5,225 nucleotides of DNA from Planctomycetota bacterium (GCA_027623585.1 JAQBVK010000183.1:1-5225); one strand, 5' to 3'; positions 1 to 5,225 are shown, counted from the stretch's first letter. Notes: generated by a model not told the origin, from the letters alone. Numbers and translations are program-made.

Positions 1-1079
1 TGTCCATGGCGGCGGCGCAACAGCCGGTCGCCCCTGCGCCGGTGAATGCCCAAACGAGCGCGGAAAACGAGCGCGCCCGCGCCACTTGGAATGCGCTTCA
101 AGAGCGTTTTTCGAGTTCAGCCGCGGTCTCTTTCGAGGCCACCGGCGAATTCCTCTCCACCTCGTCCACGAGCGCCGGCCGCACGCTGGCGACGATCGAC
201 GTCACGGTGAGCGTGGCTGGGCCGGGCTTCGGTGAAGTCCACGTCAACGCGCGCGCCACGGGCGCGCCGGCGAATGCCTCGGTCACGGCTTCCTCCTTCG
301 GCACCGAAGAAGGCATCTGGTCGGTGTCGCACGGCAGCGATCGCGCCTTCGGTTGCGGTGGCGATTGGAACCAGTCCACGGAACTCGACGACTTCGCTTT
401 CCTCGGCTCGACCTGGTCCGGTTGGTGCGCGCGCCGTGGTGAAGCGGACGTGGTGTCCTTCGTGCCCGCTCACGCCGAGCATCCGGGCCTCACCGGCCTG
501 CGTGTGCGTTGGAACGGCACCGAGAACGAAGGTCAGCGCAGCACGATCTTCTGGCTCGACGGCGAAGGCGAGATGCACTCCGCCGACGTGCGCATCGACA
601 CCGAAACGGTGCTGCACTGGAACTTCACCGGAATCACGACGCAGACCGAGTGCGATGCGCAGAGCTTCGTCGCGGTGCTGCCGAATGGCTTCGTGCGGGA
701 CGGATTCGGCGTGGCCGAAGCCAGTGCGACAGGTGAAGTGGGCTTCACGGATGGCACGCCGCTGACCGTCGAAACGCGCGAGCCGAGCCCGATCGAGGGC
801 GTCGTCCAGCAAGCGATCGAGCAAGGCGCCGTCACCGCTGAAGCTCCGATCGCCCCGAGCTCTGAACTGCCGGTGGTCGAGACACCGGCCGTGACCGAAG
901 TCCCGGTCGTCACGGAGGTCCCGGTCGTGGTGGATCCGCCGGTGGTCAACGATCCGCCGGTCGTCGAGGATCCGCCGGTGGTCAACGACCCGCCGGTGGT
1001 CAACGATCCGCCGGTCACGGAAGAGCCCCCGAGCGATGAGCCGTCGGGTTCGGACGAGCCGAACGGCAACGACGACTAA
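1..1079 (+). CDS. Exported protein with LolA-like (DUF2092-like) domain and Pro/Val/Asp hexapeptide-repeat tail, 5' partial
   Basis: I do not recognise a named gene. The first in-frame ATG is at 6, but its product starts MAAAQQPVAP, which reads like the end of a signal peptide with its cleavage site. The frame is open to base 1, so the true start and the hydrophobic signal core probably lie upstream of the window. Numbering from ATG 6: residues 24-35 hold a helix ending WNALQERF, and residues about 45-215 are a beta-rich region with motifs FLGSTW (133-138), FVPAHAEHPGLTGL (152-165) and WLDGEG (183-188). The same motifs at nearly the same positions occur in the gene at 1681, so the two are paralogs. 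Residues 292-339 are eight tandem hexapeptides, followed by an acidic Ser/Asn/Asp-rich end. The domain resembles the LolA/DUF2092 sensor-like domains of planctomycete exported proteins; that is inferred from pattern. It is likely periplasmic or surface-associated, function unknown. Its TAA stop overlaps the stop of the convergent gene. Confidence 0.8.
   Translation, partial: SMAAAQQPVAPAPVNAQTSAENERARATWNALQERFSSSAAVSFEATGEFLSTSSTSAGRTLATIDVTVSVAGPGFGEVHVNARATGAPANASVTASSFGTEEGIWSVSHGSDRAFGCGGDWNQSTELDDFAFLGSTWSGWCARRGEADVVSFVPAHAEHPGLTGLRVRWNGTENEGQRSTIFWLDGEGEMHSADVRIDTETVLHWNFTGITTQTECDAQSFVAVLPNGFVRDGFGVAEASATGEVGFTDGTPLTVETREPSPIEGVVQQAIEQGAVTAEAPIAPSSELPVVETPAVTEVPVVTEVPVVVDPPVVNDPPVVEDPPVVNDPPVVNDPPVTEEPPSDEPSGSDEPNGNDD
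879..1022 (+). repeat. Eight tandem 18-bp in-frame repeats encoding [E/D]xPxVx hexapeptides
   Basis: Units start at 879, 897, 915, 933, 951, 969, 987 and 1005 and are contiguous. The last five are nearly identical at DNA level, built on GATCCGCCGGTGGTCAAC, with changes such as GAT to GAC and AAC to GAG. The first three are older and more diverged (ETPAVT, EVPVVT, EVPVVV). A further partial unit (SELPVV) precedes them at 861-878. The low divergence of the later units suggests recent expansion by slippage. The product is a Pro-rich, acidic, probably extended spacer or surface stalk. Confidence 0.93.
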
Positions 1080-1636
1080 CGCGCGGTTTCCGCGCTCCCC
1101 GGCGCCGGCTTCGCGAGCAGCGAGGCCGGCACTTCATTTTGGGGCGTCGCTTGCTCCCAGGCGATGTTGAGGATTTTCCATCCCTCGGAAGTGCGCAACA
1201 GCTGCACCGAGTTCACGCCGCGCATCGTGCGCTCCCCCGCCGGGGTCTGCATCACGCCTTCGTAAGCGCTGAACACGTGAACCAGGTTGCCGAATCGCTC
1301 AGCGCGTCGGCCGATCTCGCGCTCGTTGAATCCAGTATCCACGAGCATCGCGCCGCTGCGCTCGACGTATTCATCCGGAGTCAGCACCAGGAGGCGGGAA
1401 GGACCCTCCGCCTGAGGCATCGAAATCATCATGTTGGCATGTTCCGCGAACATCGCGCGAAACGCCTCCCAATCACGCGCCTGCCCGACCGGGCCAGAGA
1501 TCACCGCGTAGAGTTCACTCATCGCTTGCTCCCAGCCCGGTTCCGCGGGCGTGGCCGCGGCGGGCGCCGCCGGTTCCTGGAACGGTAGCGCGATCAGAAC
1601 GGCGGATGCGAACAGGGCGCGGAGAGGCGTCGGCAT
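1076..1636 (-). CDS. Exported NTF2/SnoaL-like (DUF4440-type) protein
   Basis: The 186-residue product starts MPTPLRALFASAVLIALPFQEPAAP: a short basic n-region, a hydrophobic core (residues about 6-19) and an Ala/Pro-rich spacer, so it is probably secreted to the periplasm. Residues about 35-165 match the SnoaL/DUF4440 pattern of the NTF2-like fold: an early helix with DWEAFRAMFAEHANMM (55-70), and a C-terminal beta hairpin with VHVFSAYEG (119-127), VNSVQLLRTSEGWKILNIAWEQ split by a turn at TSEGW. Such proteins bind small ligands or are accessory pocket proteins; no catalytic residues can be assigned here. The ATG at 1636 is 44 bp from the divergent gene at 1681. Its TAG stop overlaps the TAA stop of the convergent upstream gene by 4 bp. 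The tail (residues 166-186) is Pro/Ala-rich and coincides with a strong hairpin in the DNA. Confidence 0.82.
   Translation of the reverse strand: MPTPLRALFASAVLIALPFQEPAAPAAATPAEPGWEQAMSELYAVISGPVGQARDWEAFRAMFAEHANMMISMPQAEGPSRLLVLTPDEYVERSGAMLVDTGFNEREIGRRAERFGNLVHVFSAYEGVMQTPAGERTMRGVNSVQLLRTSEGWKILNIAWEQATPQNEVPASLLAKPAPGSAETAR
1104..1130 (+). terminator. Possible plus-strand terminator hairpin inside the opposing gene
   Basis: An 11-bp stem (1104-1114 with 1120-1130, one T-G wobble) closes a 5-base loop GAGCA. It begins 25 bases after the TAA stop of the plus-strand gene and is followed on the plus strand by ACTTCATTTT (1131-1140). The stem is long and GC-rich, but the T run is short and offset by six bases, so it is not a textbook intrinsic terminator. 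It lies in the coding sequence for the tail of the minus-strand NTF2-like protein, whose Pro/Ala/Gly codons could also produce such symmetry by chance. Confidence 0.42.
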
Positions 1637-1680
1637 GCCTGCAGGCTACGCGCATCCGCGGATAAGATGAGGCGGTTCCG
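1637..1680. promoter_or_regulatory. Divergent intergenic region with 10-bp palindrome and plus-strand ribosome binding site
   Basis: This 44-bp gap separates two divergently read starts (ATG at 1636 minus, ATG at 1681 plus), so promoter elements for both must lie here or inside the neighbouring coding sequence. The perfect palindrome GCCTGCAGGC occupies 1637-1646, immediately before the minus-strand start. On the plus strand, TGAGGCGG (1668-1675) contains a Shine-Dalgarno-like GAGG at 1669-1672, eight bases before ATG 1681, which supports that start; an in-frame TAA at 1663-1665 blocks any longer one. GATAAGAT (1661-1668) resembles a -10 box only weakly, and it has no convincing -35 partner. 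Confidence 0.5.
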
Positions 1681-2823
1681 ATGAACGCACTCCTCCTGCT
1701 CGCGCCGCTCCTCTGCCAGGAACCCGCGCCCGCCGCCCAAGCTTCACCCGCGCGCGACGCCTGGAACGCGCTGCAGAAGACCTACCAGACTGCGCAAGCG
1801 ATCCGCCTGCGCGCGCAAGTCGTGCTCGAGGATCCGGCCGCGGACGCGACCGAGGCGATGGTGTTGAAGCTCAGCGTCGAGGCCGACCTGATGCGGCCTT
1901 GCGCGGGGCGCATCCTGCTCGACGGCGCCGAGGAGAGCCCCGGTGAGGATCCGGAGATCATCCGCGTGCTCTACCACGGCAACGGCAAAGCGGTGTTCCA
2001 ACTCGACCAGGAAACCATGCAAGCCGTGCAGGACGGCGCCTCGTGGAGCGAGTGCTCGGCGATGTTCTTTCTTTCCTTCTTGGGTAAGGATTGGGCCGGC
2101 GAACTGGTCGGCGCGGACAGCGTGCAGTTCTTGCCCGCCCGCGAGGACCATCCGGACTGGACCGGACTCGCGCTGACCGGTCCCGATTTGTTCGGTGAGG
2201 ACGGCACTTCCACCGCCTGGCTCGACGCGAAGGGCGCACTGCGCAGCTTCACGCTACCGATCGGCGGCACCGCGGTGCTGGTGGCGACGATCGACTCGCT
2301 CGAACTCCTGAAGGAAGCCGAGGTGAAGGATTTCTTGAAGCCGATCCCGGACGACTACGAGGAGCTCACTTTCGAGGAACCGGATTGGGAAGAGGGCATG
2401 CTCGAAGTCGGCGCCGACGCGCCGGAGGTGCGCATGACCGGCATGGACGACGTGGAGTTCGCGCTGTCCTCGCTGAAAGGCAAGACCGTGCTCTTGAACT
2501 TCTGGTTCTTCCACTGAAGCGGCTGCATCGAGGAGCACCCGCAGCTCCAAAGCCTCTGGTCAGAGGTTTCCGCCCAGCGCAGCGACGTGGTCTTTTTGTG
2601 CGTCGACCTCGGAGATGAGAAGTCCGTGATCGAGAAGTACTGGAAGGAGAAAGGATTCACGATGCGCGCCGTGCGGCAACACGAATCCGCAGTCAGCGAT
2701 GCATTCCTGGTCCAGGCCTACCCCACCAACTACCTGATCGGACCGGATGGCAAGGTACTGTGGCGTGAAGTCGGCTGGCCGCCCAGGAAGCCCGCGCCCT
2801 TGCGCGCACTGCTGCTCAAATGA
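1681..2823 (+). CDS. Thioredoxin/TlpA-like selenoprotein with N-terminal LolA-like domain (UGA-encoded Sec279, UxxC motif)
   Basis: Read through the in-frame TGA at 2515-2517, this gene encodes 380 residues. Residues 1-12 (MNALLLLAPLLC) are a short hydrophobic signal. Residues about 24-235 are the domain shared with the first gene of the window (WNALQKTY, FLGKDW 133-138, FLPAREDHPDWTGL 150-163, WLDAKG 180-185). Residues about 240-380 are a thioredoxin/TlpA-AhpC-like redoxin: LEVGADAPEV (241-250), strand TVLLNFWFFH (269-278), UGA at 279, SGC (C282), VVFLCVDLG, cis-Pro segment AYPTNYLIGPDGKVLW with P348. In Cys-containing relatives residue 279 is the nucleophilic Cys of CxxC. The likely role is thiol-disulfide or peroxide chemistry outside the cytoplasm, with a selenenylsulfide formed between Sec279 and Cys282. 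The start is supported by GAGG eight bases upstream. The 3' end overlaps the convergent DUF6498 gene by 8 bp, consistent with the longer frame being the real gene. The selenoprotein call is inferred; selA, selB, selC and selD are not in the window. A TGC-to-TGA mutation or sequencing error is the main alternative. Confidence 0.85.
2515..2517 (+). other. In-frame UGA predicted to encode selenocysteine (redox-active position of UxxC)
   Basis: The codon follows NFWFFH and precedes SGC, so it occupies the first cysteine position of a thioredoxin-type CxxC motif. The downstream frame stays open for 101 codons and matches the rest of a thioredoxin fold. TGA also ends this gene (2821-2823) and the three minus-strand genes to its right, so general decoding of TGA as an amino acid is unlikely. 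A single base change (TGC/TGT to TGA) would give the same picture by mutation or error. Confidence 0.84.
2518..2569 (+). promoter_or_regulatory. Candidate bacterial SECIS region downstream of the Sec codon
   Basis: Three hairpins can be drawn. (A) GGCTGC 2521-2526 with GCAGCT 2541-2546 (one G-U pair), enclosing a 14-base loop. (B) GGAGC 2532-2536 with GCTCC 2544-2548, loop ACCCGCA 20-26 bases after the TGA; A and B exclude each other. (C) An 8-bp stem 2550-2557 with 2562-2569 (one G-T wobble) closing the tetraloop GGTC at 2558-2561. Bacterial SECIS elements lie in the coding region just after UGA, with an apical loop bearing a key G; the E. coli fdhF loop contains GGUC. Hairpin C matches that loop best, but its loop starts 41 bases after the TGA, farther than usual (roughly 16-37). 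Hairpins A and B have normal spacing but poorer loops. B and C can form together, and B would shorten the effective distance. Which one SelB uses is unresolved. Confidence 0.55.
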
Positions 2824-3460
2824 TCGATGCGTCCGGCTGCGCGCCGAGCGCGGCGTGACTCCGGAAGTGGGCCCGTAAGTCCACGACGGTCTTCAAGCTG
2901 AGCAAGCCGAGCGCTGCTACCAGCGGAGCGTCCAGAAAAATCAGCGCGGCGCCGCCGAGCATCACGGTCAGGTGCATCACCAAGACGCGCCCGTAGGGTC
3001 GCACCATCTCCATCTGAACCGTCGCGCGCTCGCGTTCGCCGCCGCGCAGGTAGTGCGCGACGAAAGACCAGAAATGCGACAGCACCAAGGCGAGCAGCAT
3101 CCAGGCGAGTCCCGGGATCTGCATGATGGCGGTGAGGTCGAACATCTTCGATGAGAACTCCGGCCCGCGATTCGTGATCAAACCCAGAAAGACTCCGTGC
3201 ACGAAGCAGAACATTCCGTAGTGGACGGCGAAAAACGGAATGAGGAAGAGTTTGAGTGCAGCCGGTGAACTGCTGGCCGGCGCGAGCGCCATGCGCAGCA
3301 CCGTGAAGCCGCCGATCACGAGGCTTTCGAGCCAATAGAACCACAACAGCGGTCCCGCGGACCATCCGAGAGCGAAGATGCCGTAGATCGGCGTGAGGTT
3401 GGCGCCGACCAAGAGCCATGCCGAAAGCTTCCAGTCGCGCGGATGCGGAACGCGGCTCAT
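2816..3460 (-). CDS. DUF6498 family integral membrane protein
   Basis: The 214-residue product begins at ATG 3460, whose ATGA overlaps the stop of the exchanger gene. A longer frame from 3631 exists, but its extra N-terminus is Arg/Ala-rich, non-hydrophobic and lies inside the exchanger gene, so the coupled start is preferred. About five to six membrane segments are visible: residues 12-33 (LSAWLLVGANLTPIYGIF), 36-60, 69-95, 115-137 and 157-195 (probably two). Motifs typical of DUF6498 are FYWLESLVIGGF (41-52), HYGMFCFVHGVFLG (80-93) and PYGRVLVMHLTVMLGG (155-170), followed by LKTVVDLRAH (189-198). The many His, Tyr and aromatic residues in the membrane are characteristic. No function is established for the family that I can name. 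It is the last gene of a three-gene transport operon, and its end overlaps the convergent selenoprotein gene by 8 bp. Confidence 0.85.
   Translation of the reverse strand: MSRVPHPRDWKLSAWLLVGANLTPIYGIFALGWSAGPLLWFYWLESLVIGGFTVLRMALAPASSSPAALKLFLIPFFAVHYGMFCFVHGVFLGLITNRGPEFSSKMFDLTAIMQIPGLAWMLLALVLSHFWSFVAHYLRGGERERATVQMEMVRPYGRVLVMHLTVMLGGAALIFLDAPLVAALGLLSLKTVVDLRAHFRSHAALGAQPDASII
2832..2865 (+). terminator. Imperfect GC-rich hairpin just after the selenoprotein gene
   Basis: An outer stem TCCGG/CCGGA (2832-2836 with 2861-2865) and an inner stem (2840-2846 with 2851-2857, one G-T wobble) flank a 3x3 internal loop and close on AGCG. It begins eight bases after the TGA stop at 2823. There is no T tract on the plus strand, so intrinsic termination is doubtful; it could be a 3'-end-stabilising or Rho-associated structure. 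It lies in the coding sequence for the C-terminal tail of the opposing DUF6498 gene and may simply reflect high GC content. Confidence 0.25.
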
Positions 3461-4557
3461 GACTTGAGGGAATCGACCGATCGCGAGGCGCGCGCCGCGC
3501 GCACCGCGAGCAGAATGATGATCATCACCAGGACGGGCAGAACCCAGCCGAGCATCGCGCCGCGGTAGGCGGGCAGCTTGGAATGACCGGTGGCAGAGAG
3601 CAGCAAGTAAGTCAGATAGAACGCGTAACACAGCAAGAACAGGCCGCCGCGCCCGCGCCCGACCTTGCGGTCGAGGAACAAGGGCAGACAGATCACCATC
3701 GTGGCCACCATCACCGGCAAGTCGAAGGCGAGGACCTGCGCCGACACCGGCACTCCCGAAGGGCGTCCGATCCCCGCGATGCCGAGCACCGCGAGCAAGT
3801 TGAACAGATTGCTCCCGATCACGTTGCCGACCGCGAGGTCGCGCTGCCCGCGCAGGCTGGCCAGCACCGAAGTCGCAAGCTCCGGCAGCGAAGTGCCGAG
3901 CGCGATCACGGTGAGTCCGATCACGAGTTCCGAGACGCCGAAGGCGCGCGCGATCGCCGTGCCTCCTTCCACCAACCAGTTCGAACCGAGCACCAGCAAC
4001 ATCAGCCCCGCCAGCGCGAAAGCGGGGTCACGCCAAGCCGGGCTGACGGGAAGATTCTCGGCGCCGAATTCTTCACTGAACTCTTGGCGCACCTCGGCGC
4101 GTCGTTCGGCGCGCGCCATGCGAATCTGCATGAAGGTGTAGACCAAAATCGAAGCGAATAACACCAAGCACTCCCAGAACTGGAGCATGCCGTCGAGCGC
4201 CATCAGCCACACCATGAGGGCGGCGGCGATCATGACCGGAATCTCGAGCCGCACCACGCGCGCCGCGACGGTCAGCGGCAACACCACGGCGGCGAGGCCC
4301 AAGATCACCAAGGTGTTGATCACGTTGCTGCCGATCGCGTTGCCGACCGCAAGATCCGATTGGCCGGACCACGCAGCCATCGCGCTGACGGCCATCTCGG
4401 GCGCGCTGGTGCCGAACGCGACTACGGTCAATCCGATCACGAGCGGAGAAACGCCGAGCCGCGCGGCCAGACGGGTCGCGCCGCGCACCAGCAGTTCCGC
4501 CCCGCCCACCAGCGCGGCGAAGCCTGCGAGCAGCGCGAGCAAGCTGCCGGCAGTCAT
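3457..4557 (-). CDS. CaCA-family Na+/Ca2+ exchanger (YrbG-like calcium/sodium antiporter)
   Basis: The 366-residue integral membrane protein has the two inverted alpha repeats that define the Ca2+:cation antiporter superfamily. Alpha-1 holds GLTVVAFGTSAPE (42-54) and GNAIGSNVIN (72-81). Alpha-2 holds GLTVIALGTSLPE (214-226) and GNVIGSNLFN (244-253). Glu54 and Glu226 are the central cation-binding acids known from this superfamily, and the repeats have the usual near-mirror spacing. A charged cytoplasmic loop (about 146-176, ARAERRAEVRQEFSEEFG) separates the two five-helix halves. A final hydrophobic helix (about 335-357) follows a loop. It probably extrudes Ca2+ in exchange for Na+ across the inner membrane. 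The start at ATG 4557 is chosen over a longer frame from 4626 because it begins just before the first helix and forms an ATGA overlap with the upstream antiporter stop. Its own stop overlaps the DUF6498 start in the same way, which implies translational coupling. Confidence 0.93.
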   Translation of the reverse strand: MTAGSLLALLAGFAALVGGAELLVRGATRLAARLGVSPLVIGLTVVAFGTSAPEMAVSAMAAWSGQSDLAVGNAIGSNVINTLVILGLAAVVLPLTVAARVVRLEIPVMIAAALMVWLMALDGMLQFWECLVLFASILVYTFMQIRMARAERRAEVRQEFSEEFGAENLPVSPAWRDPAFALAGLMLLVLGSNWLVEGGTAIARAFGVSELVIGLTVIALGTSLPELATSVLASLRGQRDLAVGNVIGSNLFNLLAVLGIAGIGRPSGVPVSAQVLAFDLPVMVATMVICLPLFLDRKVGRGRGGLFLLCYAFYLTYLLLSATGHSKLPAYRGAMLGWVLPVLVMIIILLAVRAARASRSVDSLKS

Positions 4558-5225
4558 GCCGTCGCGGGAGCCTCTCGCTCCGCGAGGGAAATGACCCGCC
4601 ACCCAGACTCGAAACGGTTCCACCATTCCTCCATCGCGTCCGCTTCGCCTTCGACGAATGGCGTCGCTTCGCCGTCAGGATCGATCGCGAACAGCGGCCA
4701 AGAGTCCGGATTCGCGGTCCGCCAGCCGGCAGCGTCGAATTCTTCCGTCAAGCGCGTGGCACGGATGCTGCCGCCGCGGATCAAACGGCTCGCGAGATCG
4801 TCGTACACGATGCCTTCCCAGCGCAACACCTCCGACACCGCATGAGTCGGTCGCACCACGCGCAGCATCGGCGCGATCACGGTCGGACCGGTCACGACCA
4901 CCAAGGAACCGAACAGGATCGCGAGTTCCCAGGACAGTCCAGTGAACTCGTGCGCCGCCCACGCGCCAATCGCGCAGGTGATCAGCAGGCCGATGCCGAC
5001 CATGCGCCGCACCACGCCGCCGAGTCCGCGCAAGCGCTTCCAACGCAGCGTGAGGCTGCCTTCGAAGAGGATCACCGCGACCGACAGCGACACGAAGGGG
5101 AACAGCATGTCCCCGAACCGCTCGTCCGGATCGAGCACTCCGAGCACTGGGCCGGCGAGGATGCCGACCAGTAAGAGGAGCAGGACCAGATGTTCAGACA
5201 CGCCGGTAATCGGCGAGGGGGGAGA
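4554..5225 (-). CDS. CPA1-type Na+/H+ antiporter, internally deleted and partial at the window edge
   Basis: Numbering is from GTG 5201; the frame stays open to the window edge (eight more codons, SPPSPITG), so the true start is uncertain. Residues 6-22 (VLLLLLVGILAGPVLG), LDPDERFGDMLFPFVSLSVAVILFEG (23-48), WELAILFGSLVVVTGPTVIAPML split over 91-113, and VLRWEGIV (125-132) are the N-terminal membrane part of a large CPA1 antiporter family. From YDDLASRLIRGGSIRATRLTEEFD (133-156) onward the sequence matches the far C-terminal soluble end of the same family, after the TrkA-N (RCK) region. About 350-400 residues expected between them, including the ion-binding helices, are missing. The join is near 4800-4811 and stays in frame. 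As it stands the protein should not transport ions. The alternatives are a genuine deletion, a pseudogene, or an assembly join. Its TGA stop overlaps the exchanger ATG (ATGA, 4554-4557). Confidence 0.75.
   Translation of the reverse strand, partial: SPPSPITGVSEHLVLLLLLVGILAGPVLGVLDPDERFGDMLFPFVSLSVAVILFEGSLTLRWKRLRGLGGVVRRMVGIGLLITCAIGAWAAHEFTGLSWELAILFGSLVVVTGPTVIAPMLRVVRPTHAVSEVLRWEGIVYDDLASRLIRGGSIRATRLTEEFDAAGWRTANPDSWPLFAIDPDGEATPFVEGEADAMEEWWNRFESGWRVISLAEREAPATA

Noticed and set aside
1..12. Lipoprotein-type processing for the exported proteins (for example LLCQ in the selenoprotein signal)
   Set aside because: The residue before the Cys in PLLC is Leu, not the usual small residue of a lipobox, and the start of the first gene lies outside the window, so lipidation cannot be supported.
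117..824. Long 235-codon minus-strand frame opposite the first gene, and similar long frames opposite the exchanger gene
   Set aside because: They are Arg/His/Ala-rich with no recognisable domain, which is expected antisense openness in high-GC coding DNA.
1661..1668. GATAAGAT as a -10 promoter box for the selenoprotein gene
   Set aside because: There is no convincing -35 element at the right spacing, and the implied transcription start would fall on or next to the ribosome binding site.
2515..2517. Genome-wide recoding of TGA as Trp or Gly
   Set aside because: TGA ends the selenoprotein gene itself and three minus-strand genes, two of them through ATGA overlaps, and the site is a catalytic Cys position, not a Trp or Gly position.
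2587..2823. A separate small gene starting at GTG 2587 after a TGA-terminated gene at 1681-2517
   Set aside because: It is in the same frame as the upstream gene, lacks a ribosome binding site, and would begin in the middle of a thioredoxin fold. The codons between 2518 and 2586 also match the fold (SGCIEEHPQL).
3461..3631. N-terminal extension of the DUF6498 protein from ATG 3631
   Set aside because: The extra 57 residues are Arg/Ala-rich out-of-frame translation of the exchanger gene; the ATG at 3460 gives a clean coupled start before the first helix.
4558..4626. N-terminal extension of the exchanger from ATG 4626
   Set aside because: It overlaps the antiporter's C-terminal coding region and adds a charged 23-residue stretch not typical of the family; ATG 4557 fits the family length and the ATGA coupling.

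Overview
This is a dense, GC-rich bacterial window. Apart from one 44-bp divergent gap (1637-1680), essentially every base lies in a gene. Several proteins have short signal peptides ending in a QEP/AQQP-type junction, and one carries a LolA-like (DUF2092-like) domain fused to a thioredoxin domain. That style suggests Planctomycetota or a similar environmental lineage. This is an inference from protein style; there is no rRNA or marker gene here.

Left half (1-2823): three genes for probable exported proteins in alternating orientation. A plus-strand gene (to 1079) encodes a LolA-like domain with a Pro/Val/Asp hexapeptide-repeat tail. A minus-strand gene (1076-1636) encodes an exported NTF2/SnoaL-like protein. 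A second plus-strand gene (1681-2823) has an N-terminal domain paralogous to the first gene, but a thioredoxin/TlpA-like domain in place of the repeat tail.

The main discovery is in that last gene. Its reading frame is interrupted by one TGA (2515-2517) exactly where the first cysteine of the thioredoxin CxxC motif belongs (NFWFFH-[TGA]-SGC). The same frame then continues as a normal thioredoxin C-terminal half, including the cis-Pro segment, to a stop at 2821-2823. Together with hairpins downstream of the TGA, one with a GGUC apical loop, this points to a selenoprotein with a UxxC redox centre. An automatic caller would split it into a truncated protein and an orphan fragment. TGA is used as a normal stop by this gene and by three others here, so a global code change is unlikely.

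Right half (2816-5225, minus strand): a transport operon of three membrane proteins joined by two ATGA start/stop overlaps. The order of transcription is a CPA1-type Na+/H+ antiporter fragment (runs to the window edge), a CaCA-family Na+/Ca2+ exchanger, and a DUF6498 membrane protein. The CPA1 protein looks internally deleted: its N-terminal membrane part joins directly, in frame, to the C-terminal end normally found after the missing membrane helices and the TrkA-N (RCK) region.

Both convergent junctions overlap by a few bases (1076-1079 and 2816-2823). GC-rich hairpins lie just inside the opposing genes and may end plus-strand transcription. No RNA genes, insertion sequences, CRISPR arrays or origins were seen.
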